Positions 13,601-21,257 of a DNA stretch of 64,000 nt are shown piece after piece. The position numbers and the translations under genes were made by a program. Source of the DNA: Asterias amurensis (Eukaryota; Echinodermata; Asteroidea; Forcipulatida; Asteriidae); NCBI RefSeq assembly GCF_032118995.1, contig NC_092666.1, positions 4,538,501-4,602,500 of the forward strand, read 5' to 3'. The first letter of the stretch is position 1; the number at the start of each line of letters is the position of its first letter. The notes under the pieces are model-generated. The model worked only from the letters and a program-made list of their open reading frames with translations. It was not told where the DNA came from and searched no databases.

Positions 13601-16167
13601 TTCCTTTTACCTCGTCGGCTAACACGGTCGGCCATTTATGGGAGTCAAATTTTTGACTCCCATAAATGGCCGACCGTGTTCGTTCGCACAGTAAAAGGAA
13701 AACCACGCAATTTCGAGGCAAACTTGTGTGGATCATTGTATTCTACTTTTAAATTATCTTTCCAACCATATGCATTTTATAACAAACGGTTACAAACGCT
13801 TTTTTATAGACCAACTCGACCGATCCAAGGCAACGTGTTCCTTTAAAATAACTCCTCACTTTACAAACATGCCGAAAAGCCATGACAGTATTAGCCTTGC
13901 TCAAGGCAGTCGAATTATTCACTACGAAAAAAAGACCGCCGCTGTATAAAAACCCAGCCGTATTCACTGTGCGTAAAACCCACCCGTATTCACTGTGCGT
14001 AACATCGCACGACACGATGCCCCCGTACACTATCCGCATGCTGAGGCCGTCAGGCCGACAGCCTTGTAGGATCTGTGTTGAAGCCACTGACCTCATTACT
14101 ATAATAAGCGAAGAGTTCCCACGGTCAGCTCATTACCATAATGCCCGCGAAAGATGAGACATGTCTACATCATCACACACCACCACCACGTACGCTCAGC
14201 GAGCATGATAGGCGTGTGTGATTGGACGTCAAAATGAATAATTCATTTGCCTCACATCCTGTGTTGTCTGATAGGTCTGACGAACGATATACATATTCAT
14301 GAGCTGCATACTAGAATATCCTAGAGCCCCCCAACTTCGTCCACTATTGGAATTTTTTCAATACAACACATTAAAACGGGAAGATACAGACCCGACAAGG
14401 CTGTCGGCCTGACGGCCTCCGCATGCGGTTAGTGGTGTACGAGTGCGATGACTTGTGTGAACAGTATTCGTGCGATGTGACAGTGTGTATACGGGTGGGT
14501 CATTCGGTGTGATCGCACACACCATGCACAGGGTATACGGCGGGTGGGTTTACAGCTGCGTCTTTTCGGAGCGAATAATGCGACTGCCTTGAGCAAGGCT
14601 ATGACAGTAAACAACAAAATGGGTGTACCTGCAAGTTAATTTTTTTTTTTTTTTAATAGTTATAGTTATGTTTGGCCAGGTTGAAAAGTAGGTCGACCTT
14701 TCCATCCAAGACTTACGCATTCCCTCTACACTTGGCCACACTGTCTTTAGTTCACGCGTGTCCAGGTGGGGGAGGGGCAGCCCGTACACCCATCGCTTTG
14801 AAGTGACACACCGGCTCACCATCGCTTTGAAGTGACACACCGGCTCACCGTTTACGTAAATTAGTGGTAATTAATTATCAACAGCTCTCCAGTGATTTTT
14901 ACACGCCTTTTAAGTTTTAATGTGTGTTTGTGTTTTTATTGATGTTTTATTTCAGATACATGGATGGTTTCAATAATATGAAGGCATCTGAGAACACCGA
15001 ATCCAGTGGGAGGGTTGCTCTCCATGTCTCATTCCTGATTGCTCATTTCATGGCTTACCTTAACAACGTCATCAATCCAGTTATCTACAACTTCTTGAGT
15101 GGTAAGTTTTAAGACATAAAAAAATCGTATGCCTACTACCTGGACGGTCGGTTCAGTGCCCAATTCATTTAGAGCCGCAACACAAAACACAATGTCGCTT
15201 ACCAGAACAAGGTTACCAGCCAAACTACCATGTCACATGTAAACATTTGGACTGGTATCCTGCTCTATTCTGCTTAAGAGCAGGTAAATGCTTAGGAATA
15301 TTTTCTGCTTAACGGCTCTGTGAAATTGGGCAAAGGAGGAACATTTTCTTTTCGCATCCTGTATGTTTCAAACATTGCAAACTATAGGTTAAAAACTCAC
15401 ATATAGAGTCATACAACAGCAGTATACATACCAAGACGGTCAGTTCATGAAACAGTCGCTGAACCTTTTTACACGGTATGTAGGTTTCAAAATTTAGGGT
15501 TAATGGATAAAACTTACATTAAAACATAATACAGCCGAAAACATGCCTATAGACGGTCAGCTCATGGAACAGCCGTGTAATCCTTCTTTAGAAGTAGGCT
15601 TCAAACTCGGATAAAACTGACATGACTTTTTCTAGATTTTAGTCACGTATCACAGAGTGCTGGCCAAAATAAGTGATATCGAATCGTATGAAACTGGACG
15701 TGGCTTAATGTGAGCAAACAAGGAAAAAACATAAAACATCGATCGGTGTCAATGTCCTCTGGTTGCTAGACTTCGATTCATCTCCGAAGTTCATACAACT
15801 GTCAATTCTAATCATGAACTACACACAAATTCTGATGAGCCTTATTAATTGTAAAACTTCATACGCACAGAATGCATAAATAACGGGTTAGTGAAACGTC
15901 TACATATTCATATGATGTATTGTACGTGACCTGAACAAAAGTGTAATTGTATTGTGGTCCCAAAGGGATGTCATACAAATCGCAAATCCACAATTCGTGG
16001 AAAATAAGATTCAATTCAACGTCAGTATTTATTTCTCACTGCTCTTCTAAAGATGACGAATGTCATATTTTACATACATCAGAGCAAAGAGGGAAAATAT
16101 TTAACCTAAGTCAACCAAATTAAGGATGAGGCTGTCAGATTAAGCCAATAGCTTGTAGAAGACAGCC

Positions 16168-16205
<38 letters not shown>

Positions 16206-19121
16206 GCCTGTCAAAAAGATAGACAGACAGCCCGATAGACCGACAGACAGACAGACAGACAGCCCGGCAGCCCGACAGACAGACAGCACGACAGTCCGAC
16301 AGACAGACACATAGACACACTACAAACAAAGACGCAAGACAAACAGGTAACATGAAAACATAAACAAAATTATATTTGCGATGGCTAAAATATCTTAGCA
16401 AATGTCACAATTGTAAAGATATTAATGAGCAGTTACTTGCAAAGATTTTTGCCCAATTTCATAAAAGCATTTCAGGGAATTATGCTTGTAAGTATTTTTT
16501 TGTGCTGGGCGAAGAAATCGGCTGAAAATTACTTGGCTTTAAAATGCAGCTGCTTGGTCATCAGTTTTCATCAGTAAACAGTTGCTTTATGCATGTATGT
16601 TTTCCATCTGAATGGAAATCTAAATATCGGAGAGGATGTAAGCCTAACGCCACTAACTGTTTTTTTGTACGTTTTGTAGGACAAAAAGACACAATGTACA
16701 CAGATTTACATTACACAGTTTGAAGATTATGATAGCAGAAAGCTTACCTTAAAAATACTACTTGCTGAGGTGCTGTAGTTTTTGAGAAATTAGTAAAACA
16801 ATGTCACAAAAATAATTGTCGTCTCAGTGATCATGAGACGAAAATTGTTTTAGCATATAAAAACGTACTTTCATGACATTGTTTTACTCATTTCTCAAAA
16901 ACTACAGCACCTCAGCAAAAAATATTTTAAGGTACGCTTTCTACTATCATTATCTCCAAACGGTGTAAGTTTAATGTAAATCTGTGGACATTGTGGTCTG
17001 TGTTACAAAAAAAACTCTTAAAGGCACTGGACACTATTAGTAATTACTCAATTAATAAAAAACTTACTTGGTAACGAGCAATGAAGAGCTGTTGATAGTT
17101 TAAAACATTGTGAGAAGCGGCTCCCTCAGAAGTGACGTAGTTTTTTTGAGCAAGAAGTACTTCCCTCTCAAATAATAAAAGGCTTCAGCTGAAGCCTTTT
17201 ATTATGAATCTAAAAACACACAAATTAACGCGACAATGGTGTTTTTTCTTTCATTATTCTCTACTGAAATTGACTTAAAAATTTTCCGATATTTGTTATT
17301 TATGCATGTTATGTTGGGACACACCCAGTGGGAATACTGTTTTTTTGGCAATTGCCAAACGTGTCCAGTGCCTTTAAGCTATGATTGTGTTGTTAAAGAG
17401 CTGAGTAGGCTTTTGATATCTAATAATACTGGAGAGAACAATCATGCTCGCAAAAATTGTGTTTTTTAGAAAAACAACCACTTTGCCGGGAACAAACCGT
17501 GATATGGGCATTTTGCAGTACCGTTTGCTGTTTGCTGTGTTAAAACCTCATTGGCATTTTGAAATGATTTTGGTTTGATTGTTCGGACAGCCGTTGGGGA
17601 TTGGTTTGGGATACCTTATGCCCATGGGCGGCTGTTCTCGGATGTCTTGTGAAAATAGTTGTCTCATTCACTGTTTGTACACTTGTAATACTATCCAACG
17701 TTTAAACAGTATCGAACCTAGCACAACAAGGTCTGAAACCAGACTACTTTTGTGGTGTAAGTATAGGCCAAACATTCATGCAATAGCCGTTTGATCTGAA
17801 TTGCCAGTGACAAGCAATCAAGACTCACCGCCTACCGTGATCATTGATTTACACCTTAGGTTACGTGGAACAGCCGTGGGCTATATTGGGCGTTAGATCA
17901 CGCCCAAGGCGGCGTGTCGCTTCAAATGAAGCATCTTAATCAGTTTGAAATTCGCCATTCTGTCTGTCGTCTATTGATCCCTAAGTCATTTGGATATTTA
18001 AAAATTCATCTTTTCATGGAAGAACGTCTAATCTCTCAAAAGACCGCGTCGGTTTGTTAAGATGCCTCTGGTGTGAATATTAAGATTGACTTGATGTTGC
18101 TGTCGCACGTGATTTTGCTTCACACACGAGATTTTGTCCTTGTCTTGTTTGATTCCCTTTGCCTGGTGCGCAGAATCAGTGGCTTGTACATAATGAATTA
18201 CTGGTCTAAACCGACTATTACTTTGTTCGGCAATTCATTGGTCACTGTGGTCCCCAGTGGTAAGACTGCATAACTTGCAATCACAAGGTTGTGGGTTCCA
18301 ATCCACCAAGCTACCCGCTTATTTTACAATTTGACTATAATTATAAGTATTGTCGTCTAGGTACTAAATCACAATTTCTTGTTTTTGTGCAATTCATAAT
18401 CATAGTTGTTAAGAGAATGTTTGTAATGAGATAGATTGGCTGTTGTAAGCTTGGTGTTTATATTCCCTTGTGGGGGTTTACCATACCAGTTCACTTTCGC
18501 GGGAAGATCATCTAATCAGTAGGATTTGAAACTTTGCATGGTGGACATACGATACAAGTTTGCGGTAACACCATGTAATGATAATCTCTTAATGGGGTGG
18601 TTCTGAAAGCTTAAGCAGAGTCTAGTTTTCTCCAGAAGACGATGAAAGCATACTGATTGAAACGTCGAGTTGAAATCTACGGTGAATTCTTATTAGAAGC
18701 ACACAAATTCAGAAAGAGATTTACATTACATGTGTATCATACGTACCGCAAACAAATCATCTAATCAAACAGATTGTTCTGACGTCGTAACACAGATATA
18801 CAATAGTTGTGATTATCTTTTTCTCCTTTTCTCTTTGCAGCTCGATTCAGAAAGGAGTTCCGTCATGTTTTTTCCTGTTGTCCGTGTGTGACGGCTCCAG
18901 ACCGGCCGGGAAAGCGACCGGACAGCACATCGTATCACCGGTGCCGTGACTTCGCTGCTCGGAGCAGCAACAATGGCGTCACCTCGCAGTCCGACTTCAG
19001 ATCTCACGATCACAACACAGAGTATTTACAACTCTCTAAACTTGGGAAGAGTAGTGGGACTAATAACAACTCTAATATTGTGATTAACACTAAACCATTA
19101 GCACCTAACCCTGAGTCATAG
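1657..19121 (+). CDS. Peptide-type rhodopsin-family GPCR, 3' part (TM5 to C-terminus)
   Basis: Four exons join with consistent phase: 1657-1857, 2761-2870, 14956-15101, 18841-19121 (stop TAG). Exon 1 encodes the end of ECL2 and TM5 ([16 protein letters not shown]) with a hydrophilic ICL3. Exon 2 gives the ICL3 end (SRRKVARM) and TM6 with FAICKLP in place of CWxP. Exon 3 gives ECL3 and TM7 with NPVIYNFLS. Exon 4 gives helix 8 ([10 protein letters not shown]), a palmitoylation-type SCCPC and a Ser/Asn-rich tail ending NPES. The CxLP motif and the YNFLS/RFRKEF junction resemble orexin/allatotropin-type neuropeptide receptors, but the ligand cannot be assigned. N-terminus and TM1-4 are not seen and should lie upstream of the window. 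The 12-kb intron between TM6 and TM7 exons contains another gene on the opposite strand. Family call is confident; subfamily is inference. Confidence 0.85.
1985..2240. repeat. Interspersed repeat with TTTGCGGTAACACCATG end
   Basis: Starts gtttgcggtaacaccatg and runs through ttgccaggcagagtttgctctt, the acccgggcggaaggtatagaaaa segment and actgcactaccgcggagtcagttcttga. The same sequence occurs inverted at about 51600-51860, and its GTTTGCGGTA end bounds 18551-18753. A mobile-element origin is inferred. Confidence 0.6.
2580..2698. repeat. Small foldback element (CTAGGTGGCAGCAGAC arms)
   Basis: Arms actaggtagcagcagactta and taagtctgctgccacctagc are inverted repeats around a loop of about 50 bases. 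Related palindromes occur at 23134-23206 and a single arm at 53462-53500, so this is a dispersed family. Confidence 0.7.
2992..3036 (+). pseudogene. Duplicated 3' end of the receptor TM6 exon, with splice donor
   Basis: The stretch ctatttgtaaactttctacg then cacgtttctaacacaatcag|gtgata matches the end of the real exon (2830-2874) with a few substitutions, about 162 bp downstream. The copy keeps the exon end and the GT donor but has no upstream exon part. It lies in a decayed tandem repeat (2880-3140) with recurrent 'ttccaatttgggacagatt'-like units. Confidence 0.7.
3130..3306. mobile_element. Family A foldback MITE, half copy
   Basis: Contains gtgagaaatcatctctttct, cagagggagcagtttctcac and ttaccaatagcgtccagtg, the right half of the family A element. 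The left half is missing. Confidence 0.7.
3404..7409 (-). CDS. SAM-dependent methyltransferase, juvenile-hormone-acid-methyltransferase-like (complete)
   Basis: Four minus-strand exons join in phase: 7409-7220, 5032-4728, 4564-4429, 3570-3404, giving 265 aa, near the usual 270-290 aa of the family. Motif I is [17 protein letters not shown] in exon 1 (class I Rossmann, SAM binding); the acidic motif [14 protein letters not shown] opens exon 2, followed by FCVGDAL and [14 protein letters not shown]. The C-terminal exon has [16 protein letters not shown], close to the IPED...FLxDxW end seen in JHAMT-like proteins. All introns have GT/AG ends. The start ATG at 7409 gives MFTRNMNF; MNFS five codons on is an alternative. 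The acceptor substrate is unknown; JHAMT-like enzymes outside arthropods need not act on juvenile hormone. The whole gene lies inside a GPCR intron on the opposite strand, with family A MITEs in its first intron. Confidence 0.85.
3770..4266. mobile_element. Cluster of family D foldback elements (GATAACG palindromes)
   Basis: Repeated inverted blocks: gcagcgataacgataacg, cgcaaagagaacgcattc, attggttgaatgagcgtgtg, then the reverse complements ending in cactcggccttcac-like sequence. About three units sit in tandem. A single intact copy lies at 39352-39541. The repeats flank the third intron/exon region of the methyltransferase gene. Confidence 0.75.
5328..5585. mobile_element. Family A MITE, internally deleted
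   Basis: Starts ttaaaggcagtggatactg and ends ccaatattgtctactgtctttaag. Keeps both terminal parts (256 bp) but lacks the central palindrome around the ACCTCA/TGAGGT block. It lies in the methyltransferase first intron. Confidence 0.8.
5707..6054. mobile_element. Family A MITE, near full length
   Basis: Left end aaagcggtggacaccttt, internal cttctcacttggtgtatctc, acaaacctgtgaaaatttg and ggagggagccgtttctcac, right end accaatcgtgtccactgcct. Lies in the methyltransferase first intron. Confidence 0.8.
6380..6665. mobile_element. Two family A MITE fragments in tandem
   Basis: Both 6398-6510 and 6560-6660 carry the same half-element: cttcgatga, TCACAGATTTGT, ttatgcat-like sequence, then gagaaaccagtctttgac or gagaatactagtctttgtc. 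Each lacks the outer CAGTGGACAC terminus. Confidence 0.65.
6809..7194. mobile_element. Family A foldback MITE, intact reference copy
   Basis: Bounded by TTAA on both sides (6809-6812 and 7191-7194), with ends AGGCAGTGGACACTATTGGT and accaatagtgtccactgcct. The centre is an inverted repeat of about 25 bp (tttcgagacctcagat / acttgaggtctcgaaatc). Non-coding. Inserted just downstream of the methyltransferase first exon's donor. Confidence 0.9.
7544..7851. repeat. 154-bp direct tandem duplication
   Basis: Two almost identical 154-bp units (7544-7697 and 7698-7851) begin ttggccctggacacaacgct and include caccggggtcacaaatattt. I see one substitution between them (ctattatgctg versus ctactatgctg), so the duplication is recent. 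It lies about 135 bp upstream of the methyltransferase start codon, in its likely promoter region. Confidence 0.85.
8088..8530. repeat. GTGCGTTCGATTAGCT tandem repeat interrupted by a foldback
   Basis: About six irregular units of the form cagtgcgttcgattagctt...ccccgggtcgacccaggt. Between units, 8274-8393 is a palindrome with arms ggccgtgtccgaaacgacga and gtcgccgtttcggaaacggc. The same GTGCGTTCGATT...GGGTCGACCC termini bound a separate foldback at 22010-22160, so the array is likely built from MITE ends. Confidence 0.7.
8766..9056. repeat. Minisatellite of about 68 bp
   Basis: Three to four diverged units containing gtttgtacagtgaatgtcta, cttcgtacatcaatattgga and tattggacattcc. Short open frames on both strands are periodicity artefacts. 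Confidence 0.75.
9378..9832. mobile_element. Family A MITE with rearranged left end
   Basis: Left end ttaaaggcactggacacgtt, followed after about 70 bp by a second partial start (gaaggtacactattggtaattgtc), then the standard body acaaatctgtgaaaatttta, agtcgtttcctacaatgttt and right part gagtaattacataccaaacg. The doubled left end suggests one family A copy recombined into another. Confidence 0.7.
10610..11330. mobile_element. Foldback element with a family A MITE in its loop
   Basis: Arms 10638-10702 (gcactttacgtaatccaccg, aactgacaaacctgagtttg) and 11258-11322 (reverse complement) are inverted. Inside, 10839-11192 is a family A MITE starting TTAA AGGCAATGGACAC and ending gtgtccactgcctttac; its right TTAA has changed to TTAC. 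A related single-arm copy lies at 35045-35205. Confidence 0.7.
11385..11660 (+). mobile_element. LINE 3' end remnant (CR1/L2-like)
   Basis: A short open frame (about 11390-11537) encodes [17 protein letters not shown] followed by [10 protein letters not shown], the C-terminal motif of many CR1/L2-type reverse transcriptases (RLWNSLP...FKxxLKTHLF). It is followed by a cgcgccttgagcgc...gcgctttacaagtg 3' tail and an AT-rich end. Heavily 5'-truncated, non-functional. Confidence 0.75.
12075..12390. mobile_element. Foldback element ending in AGCGCCCTCT
   Basis: Arms 12105-12200 (aatcaaggcagactttgcct, acatgtacgtccaagtcgtg) and 12283-12365 (cacgacttggtccgtacatg, aggcaaagtctgcctcgatt) are inverted around a poly-A/T loop. 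The right flank ends in a CTCF-like aacagcgccctctcgg motif. Overlapping open frames on both strands result from the palindrome. Confidence 0.75.
12872..13255. mobile_element. Family A MITE flanked by 44-bp direct repeats
   Basis: Body matches 6809-7194 in reverse orientation. The right end is TTAA-bounded, but the left is fused (aaaaagggcagtggacac). Flanks 12829-12872 and 13252-13296 are direct repeats sharing ttaaaggatag, agatttggttt and atgaatgtaaaaag, far longer than a 4-bp target duplication. Confidence 0.8.
13466..13846. mobile_element. Family B foldback MITE (TTAA-flanked)
   Basis: Starts TTAA AGGAACACGTTGCCTT and ends aaggcaacgtgttcct TTAA; the whole 381-bp element is close to a perfect palindrome centred on gtcaaatttttgac at 13646-13659. 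Other copies are at 24530, 34392 and 53548. TTAA specificity is shared by piggyBac and Kolobok superfamilies; no transposase is present. Open frames across it on either strand are artefacts. Confidence 0.9.
13868..14622. mobile_element. Large foldback element, family E (GCCTTGCTCAAGGC)
   Basis: Left arm from about 13879 (catgacagtattagccttgc) to 14072 and right arm about 14388-14608 are inverted, including gaggccgtcaggccgacagc against gctgtcggcctgacggcctc. The loop is about 320 bp. A related element lies at 29217-29590 (GCCTTGATCAAGGC). No coding content. Confidence 0.7.
14790..14848. repeat. 29-bp direct duplication
   Basis: The sequence catcgctttgaagtgacaca plus ccggctcac occurs twice in tandem (14790-14818 and 14819-14847). 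Confidence 0.8.
16162..16314. repeat. GACA tetranucleotide microsatellite
   Basis: Runs of GACA interrupted by CAGCCCG-type units. The cysteine-rich minus-strand open frame over it is a repeat artefact. Confidence 0.9.
16672..17016. mobile_element. Foldback MITE of about 345 bp
   Basis: Left arm includes cacagatttacattacacag and gctgaggtgctgtagttttt; right arm has their complements (aaaactacagcacctcagca, taatgtaaatctgtggacat). Centre near cagtgatcatgag at 16834. It directly abuts a family A MITE on its right. Confidence 0.75.
17018..17378. mobile_element. Family A MITE
   Basis: Left end ttaaaggcactggacactat, right end aacgtgtccagtgcctttaa, with gagaagcggctccctcagaa and the central aggcttcagctgaagcct palindrome. 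This variant has CACTGG instead of CAGTGG ends and a TTCAGCTGAA centre, shared with the copy at 50278-50624. Confidence 0.85.
18236..18310 (+). mobile_element. tRNA-derived SINE fragment
   Basis: Box A-like agtggtaagactgcat and box B-like ggttgtgggttccaatcc are in tRNA spacing. The acceptor stem does not close, so this is a SINE remnant rather than a tRNA gene. Confidence 0.6.
18551..18756. repeat. Interspersed element with GTTTGCGGTA inverted ends
   Basis: Begins gtttgcggtaacaccatg and ends catacgtaccgcaaac, with attgaaacgtcgagttga inside. Shares its end with the repeats at 1985 and 51600. Confidence 0.6.
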
Positions 19122-19420
19122 AGCTATAGCTCTATGCCCTGAGTAGATTTGTCATTGTCTGGTACCCTGTAATACACGCCGGTAGTCGTGTACAAGATCT
19201 GCATTGGGTACTGACTATCATCACAGTCGGATTTCAAATCGCTTGATCACAATACTGAGAATTTACTATACTCTCAACTTTGGGGAGACTGTGGTGGGAC
19301 TGAGTATAGGTTGTCAGTGTCTGGTACCATTTACAAGCTGGTAGCCGTATTACAAGCTGTGGATAGGGGACTGACTATTAACTTTACGTCTTGCCTCGGT
19401 TGTGGTCGTTGAAGAAAACC
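19122..19420 (+). other. Receptor 3' UTR with duplicated C-tail coding sequence
   Basis: 19216-19300 (cagtcggatttcaaatcgc, ttgatcacaatactgagaat) is a diverged copy of coding 18978-19066 (cagtccgacttcagatctca, cgatcacaacacagagtatt), about 236 bp downstream. The segment gtctggtaccctgtaata...ggtactgactatc (19150-19219) is also repeated at 19318-19380. The copy still translates as QSDFKS-DHNTENLL but lies after the stop. Confidence 0.7.
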
Positions 19421-20736
19421 ACCATCCCGCGGGGCAATAAACCTTATATATGCATTGATGACGTCATAAGCTGCCATCTTAAGGGGTATACCAATGATGA
19501 AACATTGGAAATGCACATAAAACGCGCATACGCGCGGTGCACATGGTTGCCCAATGAACAACCTACATTTGACCTCACGGCGAGGGCGCTCTACTCTAAT
19601 GACGTCATCCACATAATGTTATTTCCATTGTTTTTGTCTTACATTAACAACGGCAGACACTGAGCCCAAACCCCGCCCCCTTTGTGACTAACATGAGCTG
19701 GTAAACTAACTAGATTTTAACATTGCACCTTTTTTGAGTTTCTCCACTGGTATTAATTTGGTCACTAATGTTGTGTAAATAGTTCATTAACATTCCAGTT
19801 GTAAATAAATCAGCGTCATTGCATTCGACCGGACCCGGTTAAAATGGCCGGGCCTGGTTGAAGGGCGCCCTCAATAGCCTCCATATAAAGCCACGGGTGA
19901 ACGTCTGAAAAAATTGTATCAATTTAATGTAATTATTGTCTGTATAAAAACACATTAAACTATATTCTCAAGAGAAGTTGGTTTTTATATCAATGGACAA
20001 AATATTAAACTTATAATGGTGCACTAAATTTCTTGAACTATTATGGATAGGCCTATATTAAATAAACATTTTACATAATTCTCCACAGTGTTTGAAAAAA
20101 ACTATTCTTGCAGTGAAGGTCGAGTTTGTGTCTCGTGGAAAAAAGACCATTGCGGTGATATTGTGTTGTTGTGACAAACCACCAACGATAACGACATTGA
20201 ATTTATTTTTTGTCAAAATCCCATAATGAGAATCTGTGCAATTTCTTTTCAAAAGCAAAAAAACAATCAACATGACTTTTTTGTATCAAAGATGCATTTT
20301 TGTTATCGTAATTTCAAACGCTAAGTGTTTTGGGGTTTGTTGCTGCTAACTGATGACTTCCAGCAAGTTTTCATAATTGAAATTCCATAGCGACAGATCA
20401 TGAGTAAAACGAAATTACTGTTGCAGTGAAATGGTATGTCTGTGAGATGTAAAGTAGTGGGTGTGATGTGAGATGTAGTGTGATGAATCATTTGGCAGAA
20501 CCAATTAAGGCCATTATAGGCAATTATCTTCCACCATCTTTTGGGGGTTCTTAAATTTGGCTCTAATTGAGAATGTTGGTGACTGTGGTTATTGTCTGGA
20601 GTCTTAAAGAGCCTAAAGAAATGAGGCCGTCACCACATTAGATTGAAGTGCAACCATTGGTCTCAACCGAAACAAAGCTAAACGAAGGGCATAGATTGGT
20701 CGCTGTCGGCGTTACGCCGATTTATGGGCACATTCT
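19421..20736. other. Receptor 3' flank, no gene seen
   Basis: Two perfect CRE-type palindromes TGACGTCA at 19459-19466 and 19600-19607 bracket a GC-richer stretch. An AATAAA at about 19805 (gtaaataaatcag) is a candidate polyadenylation signal for the receptor. Open frames on both strands near 19331-19663 show no family motif. Confidence 0.5.
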
Positions 20737-21257
20737 TAAAGACACTGGACACTGTTGGTAATTTTCAAAGACCAGTTTTCTCACTTGGTGTTATTTCAAC
20801 ATGCATATATTTAGTGCTGTTATCCTGTTTTGTTCTGTAATCTTGTAACGGGCACATCCGCCACAAGCCCCGGCTTTTAGGATGATGCCTCCATGTGATG
20901 TGAATGTGGAAATTAATGTTATATTGATTGATTGGTTGATAAAATAACAAACCTGTGCAAATTTTGAGCTAATTTTGTCGTTGAAGTTGCAAGATAATAA
21001 TGAAAGAAAAAACTCCCTTTGTCACACGAAGTTGTGTGTTTTCAGATGCTTGATTTCGAAACCTCAAAATCTAATTCTGAGATCTCGAATTCAAATTCGT
21101 AGTACCTACTTCTTTCTCGAAAACTATGTTACTTCAGAGGGAGCCGTTTCTCACAATGTTTTATACCATCAACCTCTCCCCATTACTCGTCACCAGCTAA
21201 GGTGTTATGCTAATAATTATTCTGAGTAAATTACCAATTGTGTCCACTGCCTTTAAG
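20737..21257. mobile_element. Family A MITE split by a LINE tail
   Basis: The MITE begins ttaaagacactggacactgt, runs to about 20807, is interrupted by 20808-20940, then resumes at aaaataacaaacctgtgc and ends ttgtgtccactgcctttaa. The insert has cgggcacatccgccacaagc and an attgattgattggttgat tail, typical of a LINE 3' end with TTGAT-type repeats. Confidence 0.75.
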
